Assembly: GCA_045654685.1 (NCBI GenBank) | Contig: JAZONV010000106.1 | Span: 1-41,822 of the forward strand | Origin: RGIG1828 sp045654685 | GTDB lineage: Bacteria > Bacillota > Clostridia > UMGS1810 | Direction of reading: 5' to 3' | Length of the DNA stretch: 41,822 nt | Shown here: positions 1 to 9,100 of the stretch, one piece after another | Layout of the letters: every line of letters starts with the position of its first letter | How positions within the stretch are numbered: position 1 is the stretch's first letter | Position numbers and translations under genes: made by a program | Notes under the pieces: model-generated | What the model was told of the DNA's origin: nothing | Seen by the model: the letters and a program-made list of their open reading frames with translations, nothing else | Databases searched by the model: none

Positions 1-1
1 T

Positions 2-304
2 GTAGAAGCAACAAAAGCTCTTGACGAATTTATCTCTATTGCAAAGGTTCTTGATGGCACAATTATTGAGATTGCGGGCAACACAGACCCAAACCCTGCG
101 ACAGACCCCGAAGATACCGCTAATAAGATGCTTTCTCAGCAAAGAGCAGAGACGGTAAAGCAGTATTTCATTCTTAATGGAATCCCTGCTAATAGAATTA
201 TTGCTGTTGGTAATGGTTCAAACAACCCTGTTGTAGAAAACGATACTGAGGAACATCGTGCCATGAATAGAAGAACTGATGTATCCTTCAAGATTGTTGA
301 GTAA
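2..304 (+). CDS. OmpA-like C-terminal domain protein (5' end outside window)
   Basis: The frame is open from the left edge and ends at TAA 302-304, so only the last 100 residues are visible. They form an OmpA/MotB-type peptidoglycan-binding domain: a GNTDP segment at the place of the usual GHTD, then LSQQRAETV, a G-I-P-A-N-R-I turn, VGNGSNNP, and a closing NRRTDV. In the family these residues bind the diaminopimelate peptide of peptidoglycan. The upstream part is not visible. In Firmicutes such domains often follow a solute-binding or membrane domain, but I cannot say which applies here. A 33-codon gene follows after 10 bp, so the two are probably co-transcribed. The domain call is firm; the role in the element is unknown. 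Confidence 0.8.
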   Translation, partial: VEATKALDEFISIAKVLDGTIIEIAGNTDPNPATDPEDTANKMLSQQRAETVKQYFILNGIPANRIIAVGNGSNNPVVENDTEEHRAMNRRTDVSFKIVE

Positions 305-314
305 GGAGAACTAT

Positions 315-416
315 ATGATTGTATTGAATATTCCGGTATTCATTATGTGTCTTGCGGGGTCATTCCTCGCAGGATACATGGTTGGGAAGAAAAATAAGAA
401 GAAAAAATCTCAATAA
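315..416 (+). CDS. 33-residue single-pass membrane peptide
   Basis: This short gene starts with ATG 8 bp after a GGAG ribosome site (305-308) and ends with TAA. The product has one hydrophobic helix at about residues 3-22 and then a very basic tail (G-K-K-N-K-K-K-K-K-S-Q). The charge pattern predicts a membrane anchor with a cytoplasmic C-terminus. It sits 10 bp behind the OmpA-domain gene, so it may work with that envelope protein. No family is recognised. Confidence 0.5.
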   Translation: MIVLNIPVFIMCLAGSFLAGYMVGKKNKKKKSQ

Positions 417-450
417 AAGCAACATTCAATGGTGGAAATAGGAGGATTTA

Positions 451-753
451 ATGTTAGAAGAAGCAATAAAACACTTTGAGAGTCTTCAAAAGAGATACAC
501 AACACAACACAATGGCAAACAGTGTGAGTATGTACAAACTGCATTAGAAGCTATGAGAAAAGAATACGATATCCAAAATGCTTCTTTGTATAAAGAAATA
601 GTAGGATATGTGGGAGAATATTCAGATTGCTGGTTATTTGAAACCGACAATAAAAGTTATTCGGAAAGGGTTCCTGTCGTTTTGGACGAATTGCTCGGAC
701 TTTTCACCAAGGATGGTGAGCAATATAAAATAACAATACAAAGATTAGACTGA
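451..753 (+). CDS. hypothetical protein, 100 aa
   Basis: The gene starts at ATG 451 behind AGGAGG (441-446) and ends with TGA. The protein is soluble, acidic and mostly helical at its N-terminus (residues 1-40, rich in Glu, Lys and Gln), followed by a mixed region with two Trp/Tyr-rich segments. I see no catalytic motif, zinc site or membrane segment and recognise no family. It is the last gene before the structured RNA at 772-969. Confidence 0.6.
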   Translation: MLEEAIKHFESLQKRYTTQHNGKQCEYVQTALEAMRKEYDIQNASLYKEIVGYVGEYSDCWLFETDNKSYSERVPVVLDELLGLFTKDGEQYKITIQRLD

Positions 754-771
754 TAAAATTTTTGTTTTAAG

Positions 772-969
772 GTTATGCGGTGGCGAAATAGGTAGCCGCT
801 ATGGTTGTATCAAGTCGAAATAAACAATCGGGAGATATGAAGGTGAAAGCTGAGATATAAAACTAAAAGTTCCTGTATGGTCGTTTTATATCAACATTGC
901 CCTGTAGGAACAACACACTGGACATACCATAAAACTTGAATGTAAGGTGCAAATCCTTATCCGCATAAC
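772..969 (+). ncRNA. candidate structured RNA with tRNA-like ends and an inserted pseudoknot
   Basis: This 198-nt interval between two genes folds like a split tRNA. A 9-bp closing helix pairs GTTATGCGG (772-780) with CCGCATAAC (961-969). A T-arm-like hairpin has stem TAAGG/CCTTA (943-947/955-959) and 7-nt loop TGCAAAT. A D-arm-like stem lies at 782-797, and an anticodon-stem-like helix pairs ATGGT (801-805) with ACCAT (926-930). The place of the anticodon loop is filled by about 120 nt holding a perfect 10-bp helix (854-863 with 883-892). Its loop carries GTTCCT (869-874), which can pair with AGGAAC (906-911) to form a pseudoknot. No anticodon or known group I intron core is visible. The fold comes from reading the sequence by eye; function is unknown. 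Confidence 0.5.
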
Positions 970-1013
970 AAATAGAACTATACTTTTATTGGGTGTTTGG
1001 AGGTGATAATTGA

Positions 1014-1328
1014 TTGGAATTATATTTTAAAAATTGTCAAGGCAAAGAACGACTTATAGCAGAGTGTAATACGGTTAGTGCAGTGCATAAAGAAATTAAG
1101 AAGTTTTTGGACAAGCATGAGTATGTCAGTCATTATTCGAGAAGTTGGGGTAATGAAGAAAATATTATAATTGATGTTGGTAGTCATTCGGAATTCTTTG
1201 TTGTCAAAGGTATTTCTCATAGTGACTACATAAAGGGCTTAGAAAAAGGTGATGAGCTGGAAGAGAAATATCATCAGATAACAATGGATGAATATTTGGA
1301 GAGTTTGAACAAATCCGATGGAGAATAA
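1014..1328 (+). CDS. hypothetical protein, 104 aa
   Basis: The start is TTG 1014, 7 bp after a strong GGAGGTGA ribosome site (999-1006); no ATG lies near. The product is a small acidic, soluble protein with alternating helices and strands and no cysteine cluster, membrane segment or recognisable active site. It begins 44 bp after the structured RNA, so it could be expressed from the same transcript. No family is recognised. Confidence 0.6.
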   Translation: MELYFKNCQGKERLIAECNTVSAVHKEIKKFLDKHEYVSHYSRSWGNEENIIIDVGSHSEFFVVKGISHSDYIKGLEKGDELEEKYHQITMDEYLESLNKSDGE

Positions 1329-1382
1329 TACTATGTAACATTCTTTTCAACCTTGCATAGCAAGTTAATCATAGATTAATTT

Positions 1383-1411
1383 TTGTTACCGTCAGCAATG
1401 GCGTTTATATA
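1383..1411 (+). promoter_or_regulatory. likely sigma-A promoter of the replication block
   Basis: TTGTTA (1383-1388) and TATATA (1406-1411) are separated by 17 bp. The expected start, near 1418, lies about 20 bp before the ribosome site of the annealing-protein gene. This is the only good promoter-like sequence ahead of the long co-directional run that begins at 1439. Confidence 0.4.
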
Positions 1412-1438
1412 AATACTAAAATTTAGGAGGATAAAAGT

Positions 1439-2074
1439 TTGGCAGAAAAAGAAAAGAATTTTTTTGAAAAACTGTATGATGTTGATGTCAGGGACAGAAT
1501 GTATCAGAAAAATGGATTATCATACATACCTTGGGCAACTGCTTTCTCAGAGGTTGCTAAGGTTTACCCTGATGTTACATACAAGATTATGAGGTTTGGT
1601 GAAAATCAGTTGCCTTATATTGAAAGTGATTTAGGCTTGATGGTGTTTACGGAAGTAACAATCAATGGAGTTACAAGAGAAATGTGCCTACCCGTAATGG
1701 ATGGAGCAAACAAAGCTATGAAGTCCGTAGAGTACACCTATAAAGTTAAAAGCGGAGAAAAGACAGTTCCAGCAGCAACAATGTTTGATGTCAACAAAAC
1801 AATAATGCGTTGTTTCGCAAAAAACCTTGCTATGTTTGGTTTAGGCTTACACCTTTGGACAAAGGAAGAAGCTCCTGAAAGCATCATTGAGGTTGAGAAG
1901 TTACGAGCAGAATGTTGGAAACTCTTCTGCGATAGAGCCAAAATTTCTGACAGTGCAAAGACAAAAGCAAATGATTTCTGTAAGGCTGCCGACCCAAGCG
2001 GAGACCCAAGAGTCATTGATGATATAGACATTCTCAAAAGACTTAAAAAGGAACTTATGGGAATTAGAAAATAA
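1439..2074 (+). CDS. Sak/DUF1071-type single-strand annealing protein
   Basis: A 211-residue protein resembling the DUF1071 (Sak) branch of phage annealing proteins, distantly related to Rad52. These proteins coat single-stranded DNA and anneal complementary strands during phage recombination and replication restart. Family features seen are the N-terminal LSYIPWATAF segment, the central DGANKAMKS region, and the later MRCFAKNLAMFGLGLHLW segment. The start is TTG 1439 behind AGGAGG (1425-1430), with no alternative ATG upstream. The length is typical for the family. An SSB-like gene follows after 19 bp, which matches the usual annealing protein plus SSB pairing. Confidence 0.85.
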   Translation: MAEKEKNFFEKLYDVDVRDRMYQKNGLSYIPWATAFSEVAKVYPDVTYKIMRFGENQLPYIESDLGLMVFTEVTINGVTREMCLPVMDGANKAMKSVEYTYKVKSGEKTVPAATMFDVNKTIMRCFAKNLAMFGLGLHLWTKEEAPESIIEVEKLRAECWKLFCDRAKISDSAKTKANDFCKAADPSGDPRVIDDIDILKRLKKELMGIRK

Positions 2075-2093
2075 TTGAAGGAGAAAAGAATAT

Positions 2094-2468
2094 ATGGGAT
2101 TTAGACAGGATGCAAGATTTGCAAAAGTATGGGAGATTGAGAACAAAGGTAATTACCATGTTGTAAGCCTCAGTACATCAAAGAAGAATAAGGCAACAGG
2201 TGAATATGAAACAGATTTTAGCAATAAGTTTGTAAGATTTATTGGAACTGCTCATAACGAAGCTTCAAACCTGAAGGTTGGCGACGCAATTAAAATTGGT
2301 AGTTGTGAAGTAACAAACAGTTACGACAAAGAAAAGAAGACTACATATACCAACTACCTTGTATACAGTTTTGAAAAAGAGGGCGAAAATTCCGGTAATA
2401 ATCAGTCAAATTCGACTGATGATTTTGTTCCGCCTACAGACGATTCGGAAGAACTCCCTTTTAATTAA
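2094..2468 (+). CDS. SSB-like single-stranded DNA-binding protein
   Basis: A 124-residue protein with a beta-rich N-terminal part (about 1-95) that fits an OB fold. A disordered Asn/Ser/Asp-rich linker follows, ending in an acidic tip, E-E-L-P-F-N. That tip resembles the D-D-x-P-F end of bacterial SSB, which docks partner proteins such as helicase, primase and nucleases. The OB fold is inferred, since sequence similarity to housekeeping SSB is weak. Its place between the annealing protein and the replication genes supports the role. The start is ATG 2094 behind AAGGAG. Confidence 0.7.
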   Translation: MGFRQDARFAKVWEIENKGNYHVVSLSTSKKNKATGEYETDFSNKFVRFIGTAHNEASNLKVGDAIKIGSCEVTNSYDKEKKTTYTNYLVYSFEKEGENSGNNQSNSTDDFVPPTDDSEELPFN

Positions 2469-2478
2469 GGAGGTTTAA

Positions 2479-2967
2479 ATGGCAGACAAAGTATATAAGT
2501 GTGCCTTCAAACATTGCCAGCATGAGTCCTGTGAGATATCACAGGACAAAGCTGTCAAGATAGGCAATCGTTATATGCACAAAGATTGTGCAGAAAAAAG
2601 TGAGTACATTCAGAAAACTAAAGAATTGTACTACGAAAAAGTTAGCAATACGGTTGTAATGAAGCAATTGGTAAGCGTTCTTAACACCTTGGTTTTAAAG
2701 AAAAATGTTGATCCTAAGTTTTTATACTTTGCTGTTGACTTTGCCATTTCAAACAAAATTCCAATTAAAAGCCCATATGGGCTTCATTATCTTATAGACA
2801 ACAGTAGGATAAAAGAAATATGGAATAAAAAGAAGAGTGCAGAAATTGCAAAACAAATGATGGATGATATAAAAAATACCGAGCCTACAACTCCAAAAAC
2901 AGACAATGGATTTAATTATTCTGTTGATAAGAATGTGGGCTTTGGAGGAATATTTGGAGGTAAGTAG
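2479..2967 (+). CDS. unknown Cys/His-containing protein next to the helicase gene
   Basis: The 162-residue product begins with a small Cys/His cluster: C-x5-C-x4-C near residues 8-19 and H-K-D-C near 34-37. This could bind zinc. A helical middle part and a Gly/Phe-rich tail (GFGGIFGGK) follow. The start is ATG 2479 behind AAGGAGG. The gene ends exactly where the helicase gene begins, so the two are translationally coupled. The position just before DnaB would suit a helicase loader or primosome adaptor, but no loader ATPase motif is present and this is only a guess from context. Confidence 0.6.
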   Translation: MADKVYKCAFKHCQHESCEISQDKAVKIGNRYMHKDCAEKSEYIQKTKELYYEKVSNTVVMKQLVSVLNTLVLKKNVDPKFLYFAVDFAISNKIPIKSPYGLHYLIDNSRIKEIWNKKKSAEIAKQMMDDIKNTEPTTPKTDNGFNYSVDKNVGFGGIFGGK

Positions 2968-4317
2968 TTGGATTTAAGTGAAATTACAGATTACAAAGCC
3001 GAAGCAGGTATAGTTTCTACATTGATATATCACCCAGAATTTATTTTGCACAGCAACTATTTGCATGAAAAGTATTTTTATAATGTTGATAACGCCTGTA
3101 TTTATTGGGCGATAAGAGAACTTTTTAACAAGAAAATCACCAATATTACGGCTTTAAACATCGAGCAGATGTTAGACTCAAACAAGGCTGTTAAAAAGAA
3201 GATGCAAGAATACAACATGCCGAGTATCCAAGAGTATGTTGACCTTTGTTTTAATAGCAAGAGAGATACGCTTGAAGAATATTTGTTGCTTGTAAATAGA
3301 GTTGTTTCGCTTTCTTTTAAAAGAGATTTTTATAAGAAAACAATGGAATGGCAGAAAATGTGTTGTAATGATGATTGTGCTTTAGATGACATGAGCAACA
3401 ATGTATATAAAGAACTAAATAATCTTACAACAAGATATGTTACCGATGGAGAAATTACAACTTTTGGCTCTAAAGTTAAAGAACTTTGGCAAAAAATCAA
3501 AGAGAAGAAAGATAGAGGAGAATCCTATGGCATCCCGTCTTTCTTTCCGACAGTAAATGAATTTTTCACATATGAAGAAACTGAACTAATAGTCGTTTCG
3601 GCAAGAATGAAGCGTGGTAAATCATGGCTTGCAATGATTGAAGCTTTACATAAAGCAATGAATGGTGTACCTACTTTTGTTCAAGACAGTGAGATGAGCG
3701 ATGAAAATTGGTATGTTAGAGCAATTTCATATTTGAGTGGCATACCAGTCAGTCGCATTAAGAACGATAAGCTAACCCCGGAAGAAGAGCAAAAAATAGA
3801 AGAAACCAATGATTATTTGGAGACATTGCCTTTGTACCATAATTACGACCCATATATAACAAAGGAAAGATTTTATTCGATTTGTGCTCAAAAGAAAATT
3901 GAAATGGGTTTGAAATTTGTAGTTTGGGATTACATTAAGTGCGATGATAGCATACTGAGTTCATCTGAAAGAAGTGCTTATATGTCTGGTATTACAAACT
4001 GGCTTAAAAACATTATTGCGGGTGACTTGAAAATGTCTGTGTTGGCATTTGCTCAATTAAACAGACAGAATGAAGTTGCTGAATCAGACGGTATAGAAAA
4101 ATATTGTTCAGTGTCGGCTATGTGGGAACAAAAAACGGATGAAGAAATTATAAGAGACGGAAAAGAGTGTGGTACGCATAAATTTACTGTCAAATTAAAT
4201 CGTCTTGGCAAGCAACATATGGGAGAAGATGACTATATAGACATGATGTTTACAAATCCTAAAGTTGGTATTGTTGAGGCAAAACCACATAAAGAAGTAA
4301 ATCCGTTTCAGGAATAA
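2968..4317 (+). CDS. DnaB-type replicative helicase
   Basis: A 449-residue protein with the two-part layout of DnaB. A helical N-terminal domain (about 1-150) is followed by a RecA-like ATPase whose P-loop region reads ARMKRGKS (residues 212-219). An acidic S-E-M-S segment follows at the place of DnaB motif 1a, a V-W-D-Y motif serves as Walker B, and F-A-Q-L-N-R matches DnaB motif 3. The P-loop lacks the usual leading glycine, so the protein is divergent. DnaB unwinds the fork 5'-3' and recruits primase, which is the next gene. The start is TTG 2968, directly after the stop of the previous gene. Confidence 0.85.
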   Translation: MDLSEITDYKAEAGIVSTLIYHPEFILHSNYLHEKYFYNVDNACIYWAIRELFNKKITNITALNIEQMLDSNKAVKKKMQEYNMPSIQEYVDLCFNSKRDTLEEYLLLVNRVVSLSFKRDFYKKTMEWQKMCCNDDCALDDMSNNVYKELNNLTTRYVTDGEITTFGSKVKELWQKIKEKKDRGESYGIPSFFPTVNEFFTYEETELIVVSARMKRGKSWLAMIEALHKAMNGVPTFVQDSEMSDENWYVRAISYLSGIPVSRIKNDKLTPEEEQKIEETNDYLETLPLYHNYDPYITKERFYSICAQKKIEMGLKFVVWDYIKCDDSILSSSERSAYMSGITNWLKNIIAGDLKMSVLAFAQLNRQNEVAESDGIEKYCSVSAMWEQKTDEEIIRDGKECGTHKFTVKLNRLGKQHMGEDDYIDMMFTNPKVGIVEAKPHKEVNPFQE

Positions 4318-4334
4318 GAATAGAGGTGAGGACG

Positions 4335-5345
4335 ATGGTTTATGACGAGGAATACTTGGAGGAGATTAAAAACAACGTAGACTTGTTGGAGTATATCAGT
4401 AACGATATAGAGCTAAAAAAACAAGGCAAAGACTATTTTGGACACTGCCCCAAGCACGTTGATTTAACACCATCGTTCTCTGTTAATGCAGAGAAAAATA
4501 TATTCTACTGCTTTTCTTGTGGTAGAGGGTTCTCAATTTTTGACTACCTTATGCAGTACGAGGGGATGAGTTTTGATGAAGCCGTTAAAAAGGCATCTAA
4601 ACTATCAGGGGTAGATATTGGGGGCATGTGCCAATCTCAGACTGTTATGGAAAACAGAAGAATAAAAAGACGACAAGCAAATCTTAACACAGAAAAATGC
4701 GTTCACCAAATTTTACCTAAAACAGAATATGAAAAATTTTCAATCGGTTCTGTCGATGAGTGGTTAAATGAGGGAATACGACAAGAAGAAATCGACTTAT
4801 TTGAAATCAGGATAGACAACAGAAGTAACAGGATTGTTTATCCTGTTTATGATATTGAGGGTAATTTTATCAACATTAAAGGCAGGACAAGATTTAAAGA
4901 CTATAAAAAAATGGGGATATGTAAATACATCAATTACTATCCTGTTGGCACATTGGATTATTTTCAAGGGTTGAACATAACAGAGCAATATATTAAAGAA
5001 AGCAAAGAGATTAAGATATTTGAAAGCATAAAGAGTGTTATGAAACTCTTTGGTAATGGGGTGAAAGACTCTGTTTCTGCCGAGAAACACAATCTAACCC
5101 CGGAACAGATTAGTTGGATAATAAAATCCGACATAAAAAATGTAGTTTTATGCTACGACTCTGATGTTACATATAAAGAAAAAGCAGTTCAGGAGAACAT
5201 TAATACGCTTAAAAGATTTGTTAATTTGTATATCGTTGAAGACAAAATGGGAGTTCTTGGCGGCAGTGATGGTAAAAATTCTCCTATAGATTTAGGTTTT
5301 GATGTGTGGCAACAGTTGTACTCTCAAAAGAGAAAAATTTTGTAA
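4335..5345 (+). CDS. DnaG-type primase
   Basis: A 336-residue primase that would lay RNA primers at the element's replication fork. The N-terminal zinc-binding CHC2 domain has C38, H41, C59 and C62 in the order C-x2-H-x17-C-x2-C. A TOPRIM-like catalytic region follows, with the IFES segment (near 230) in place of the usual E-G-x-x-D and C-Y-D-S-D near 276. It is shorter than cellular DnaG (about 600 residues) because the helicase-binding C-terminal domain is missing. I chose ATG 4335, well placed after AGAGGTGAGG; GTG 4326 is in frame but lies inside that ribosome site. Confidence 0.85.
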   Translation: MVYDEEYLEEIKNNVDLLEYISNDIELKKQGKDYFGHCPKHVDLTPSFSVNAEKNIFYCFSCGRGFSIFDYLMQYEGMSFDEAVKKASKLSGVDIGGMCQSQTVMENRRIKRRQANLNTEKCVHQILPKTEYEKFSIGSVDEWLNEGIRQEEIDLFEIRIDNRSNRIVYPVYDIEGNFINIKGRTRFKDYKKMGICKYINYYPVGTLDYFQGLNITEQYIKESKEIKIFESIKSVMKLFGNGVKDSVSAEKHNLTPEQISWIIKSDIKNVVLCYDSDVTYKEKAVQENINTLKRFVNLYIVEDKMGVLGGSDGKNSPIDLGFDVWQQLYSQKRKIL

Positions 5346-5359
5346 AGGAGAGTGGTTAA

Positions 5360-6172
5360 TTGAGCGAATATTCATCAGAGATTAATAATATGGTGTTTAG
5401 TTTCAGCAGATGTCACAGTTTTGAAAATTGTAAATATGAATGGTATTTGAATTATTTATTAAAAGATGAAGATGGCAATAGGATATATGAAAATGAACAA
5501 AACTTTTATGCAGCATTCGGAAAGCTTTGCCATGAGATATTAGAAAAAATCTTAAAAGGCGAGATGACCGAAAAAGAGGGTTTTGAATACTACAAGGAAC
5601 ATTTCGCTAAAACAACTTCTGGGTATGATATTTCAGAATCAACATTGGACAAGTATTATTTTTATGGATACGATTATTTTCAAAGGGTATCTTTCGATTG
5701 GCTTAAAGACTATGAGATTCTTGGTATAGAAAAGAAATGTAAATTTGAGATAGACGGCATTAAATTTACGGGATATATCGACCTGCTCATTAGGGATAAA
5801 ACTACTGGCGATATCATTGTTGTCGATCATAAATCGGCTGAATATCCACTTGGTAAAAAAGGTGGGGTGCTTAAAAGAAAGCAAGCAGATTATGATTCTT
5901 ATAAAAAACAACTATATTTGTATAGCCAACAGGTTTACAACGATTACGGGGTATATCCAAAAACAATAGCATGGAATTATTTTAGGAGTTCACAGTGGTT
6001 ACACCTACCTTTTATTGAAAAAGAATATCAAGACACAATTGAATGGGTTGGTAACGTAGTAGCGGAATTACACAAAGAAGAGAATTTTGCTCCGAAGATT
6101 GACCATTTTTACTGCAAAAATCTTTGCGGTTTTAGAAATTCTTGTGATTATATAGCGATGGGAAGTGAATAA
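5360..6172 (+). CDS. RecB/Cas4-like PD-(D/E)XK nuclease
   Basis: The 270-residue product has the PD-(D/E)XK core: a G-K-x-x-H-E-I-L-E helix near residue 55, G-Y-I-D with D141, then V-V-D-H-K with D156 and K158, and a later Q-L-Y-L-Y-S helix. Cysteines at both ends (C-x6-C near residues 15-22, and C-x3-C-x6-C near 252-263) match the Fe-S cluster layout of Cas4 and AddB nucleases. Such phage enzymes resect DNA ends for the annealing protein. There are no cas genes nearby, so this is not a CRISPR adaptation gene. The start is TTG 5360 behind AAGGAGAG. Confidence 0.85.
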   Translation: MSEYSSEINNMVFSFSRCHSFENCKYEWYLNYLLKDEDGNRIYENEQNFYAAFGKLCHEILEKILKGEMTEKEGFEYYKEHFAKTTSGYDISESTLDKYYFYGYDYFQRVSFDWLKDYEILGIEKKCKFEIDGIKFTGYIDLLIRDKTTGDIIVVDHKSAEYPLGKKGGVLKRKQADYDSYKKQLYLYSQQVYNDYGVYPKTIAWNYFRSSQWLHLPFIEKEYQDTIEWVGNVVAELHKEENFAPKIDHFYCKNLCGFRNSCDYIAMGSE

Positions 6173-6176
6173 ATAA

Positions 6177-9100
6177 TTGCTTAACGATGCATTAAAAGCA
6201 CAAAAAAGATTAAAATTTAATTTTCCATATAATGTAGAAGATTGGATTAAAAAAATGGATATGCTTATGGAGAACTATCATAAGCACACTACTTGGTCTG
6301 ATTTGGTACAAATTGATTCAGCTACTTCGGTTGAGGATTTTATAAGAGTTTCTGATTCGTATGGTTGCAAATGTTATTTTTCTGGAGAACATGGATACCA
6401 AGGCGAGTGGCTAAAAATGTACGACATTTGTAAAAGCACTTTAGACGCTGAGGTTAGAGAAAAAATGAAAATAAGCAATCCAATAAGTTTTAGATATTCA
6501 GTTGAAGCATATTGGGTTAAAGATAAAGACCAGTTATATCAAGAAAAGTATTTTGACAAAAAAGGTAAGGAGCAGGTAAGAGAAAAGAAGGATAATGCGA
6601 ATTGCCATATGGTCATAGTTGCTCGGACATACGATGCAATGAGGAAATTGAACTACATATTATCTTGTGGTCACGTTGAGGGGTTTTATTATAAGCCAAG
6701 AATTGATTTAAAACTCTTGTTTGAACTCGACAAAGATGACGTGTATATTACTTCGGCTTGCATAGCCGGTTGGAAATACGAAGACGCCGAAAGTGTTTGG
6801 CTAAAAATATGGAAACATTTTGGGGATAGTTTTTTCCTTGAATATCAGGCACATGATACGCCTGAGCAAAAGAAACTAAACAAAAAAATATATGAGATGT
6901 CTCAAAAATATGGGATACAGACAATTATCGGTCTGGATACTCATTATGTGAGCCAAGAAGATTGTGTAAAAAGAGATAATCTCTTAAAGAGAAAAGGTCT
7001 CCACTATGATGAAGAAGACGGTTGGTACATGGACTTTCCTAAAGGCAGTGAAGTATATAGCAGAATGATCAAGCAAGGAGTGTTGCCCTCAGATGAAATC
7101 ATTTATGCTATGATGAACACTCACGTATTTGTTGATGGCTGCCAAGATTTGACTTATGATACAGGTTTTAAGATACCTATTTTAGATGAGTACAAAGATT
7201 ATGATTATGAGCAACGAGCAAAAATTTTGAAGAATATTCTGGAAAGCAAGTTTGAGCAAGAAGATGAAGAACATCATACGGAAGATAGAAAAAATGGAAT
7301 GCTCTATGAGTTTGGCGAGGTAAAAGAAAGCGGAACAGTTGACTACTTTTTGGACAACTATACTCTAATTGATTTGGGAATATCCAAATATGGAGGGCAA
7401 CTAACAACAACATCGAGAGGTAGCGCAAGTTCATATTACACAAGTAAATTGCTTGGATTTACCACTATGGATAGGTTTGAGGCAGAAGTCCCTATTTACC
7501 CCGAACGATTTATCACCAAAGAAAGAATTTTATCATCGCATCAGATGCCTGATATTGATATGAACGTTAGTACCCAAGAACCTTTTGTAAAAGCGGCAAA
7601 AGAACTATTTGGAGAGCATGGCTGCTATCCTCTGTTAGCTGTTGGGACATTAGGAGAAAAGTCGGGATTTAAACTCTATGCCGATATCAAGGGAATTGAG
7701 CCATGCGTTGCGAATGAAATTACAACTTACATTGACCAATATAACGAAGCAATCAAACAAGCGGATGATGAGGAAGATAAGAAAGATATTCATATTGAAG
7801 ATTATATCACCAATAAAGAACACCTTGAAATTTTCAACGATAGTAAATCATATCAGGGCATTATTGAACAAGCAAAAGTTCATGCGTGTGGATTTATGTT
7901 GTTTAATGGCAACGTGCGAGAACCAGACGTTATTGGATATGGAGACATTCGTTACGAAATTGGGTTGATTAGGTGTTATTCTGAAAGCACAGGGAAGTCC
8001 ACTATTGTTGCAAATATAGAAGGCGGGTTACTTGACTCTTATGGTTATGTAAAAGATGATTTTCTTATTGTTGACGTAGTTAGCGTTATCTATAAATTGT
8101 ACCACAGTATAGGAAGAGAAGTTCCTACGGTTAGCGAACTTAGAAAAATGGTGTCCGGCGATGAACTAACATGGAAGATGTATGAGATTGGAGCAACCTG
8201 TAGCTTAAATCAATGCGAAAAACCTTCCACTACAAAGAAGGTTATGAAGTATAAACCTCAAAACATCAAAGAGTTAGCTGCTTTCATAGCAGGTATTAGA
8301 CCGGGATTTAAGTCTCTAATCAATGGATTCCTCAGCAGGGTCGAATATTCAAACGGAGAAAAAGCAATAGATGATCTTCTTAAAGATTGTTTTCAATATA
8401 TGCTATACCAAGAGGCGGTCATGAAAATCTTCTCGTGGTTAGGTATTCCTATGAAAGATAGTTATGACACCATCAAAAGAATTAGCAAGAAAAAATTAAA
8501 AGGAGAAGCCTTAAAGCGCGTAGAGGATACGCTAAAAGAACACTGGTTGAAAAATATTGGGAATCTTGACAATTTTGACCCAGTATATAAGGTTGTTAAA
8601 GATAGTGCAAGATATTCTTTTAATGCTCCACATGCATTGGCTATGGCAAACGACTCTTTGTACGAGGCTTGGATGAAAGCACATCACACTTCTAATTTTT
8701 ACGAAGTAACTCTAAATCATTACCAAAACAAGGGTGATAAAAATAAAGTTGCTGACTTACTCAAAGAAGCAATGAATGTGTTTGGGTACTCAATGGCTAG
8801 TTATGAGTATGGTAAGGACAACTCTAAATTCACAGTAGATGATGCTACAAAAACAATATACCCCAACCTCTCAAGCGTAAAAGGAATTGGCGAAAAAGCT
8901 GTTTTGGATATGATGACCATATCTAATCAGGGGATAAATAATTTTGTTGATATTTATAACAGCATAAAAGGAACCAATATCAATTCAAGCGTGTTTGGGA
9001 AACTCGTAAAAATCGGCTATTTCAAAAAATTTGGTTCAATAAAAAAACTCCTTTCTATTATGCAAATATATGATGACTGGAAAGGAAGTAATGGCGAAGG

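Noticed and set aside
772..969. Group I intron in a tRNA gene
   Set aside because: The insert is too short, and I could not find the conserved P, Q, R and S core segments. No exon anticodon is clear.
1365..1385. Small hairpin TTAATC/GATTAA followed by T-run as terminator
   Set aside because: The stem is only six mostly A-T pairs and overlaps the -35 box of a likely promoter, so it is too weak to call.
5360..6172. Cas4 gene of a CRISPR system
   Set aside because: No repeat-spacer array and no other cas gene is present. The neighbours are replication and recombination genes, which fits a phage nuclease.
7678..7968. A 96-codon frame inside the polymerase gene
   Set aside because: It is a shadow of the polymerase reading frame without a ribosome site or protein-like composition.
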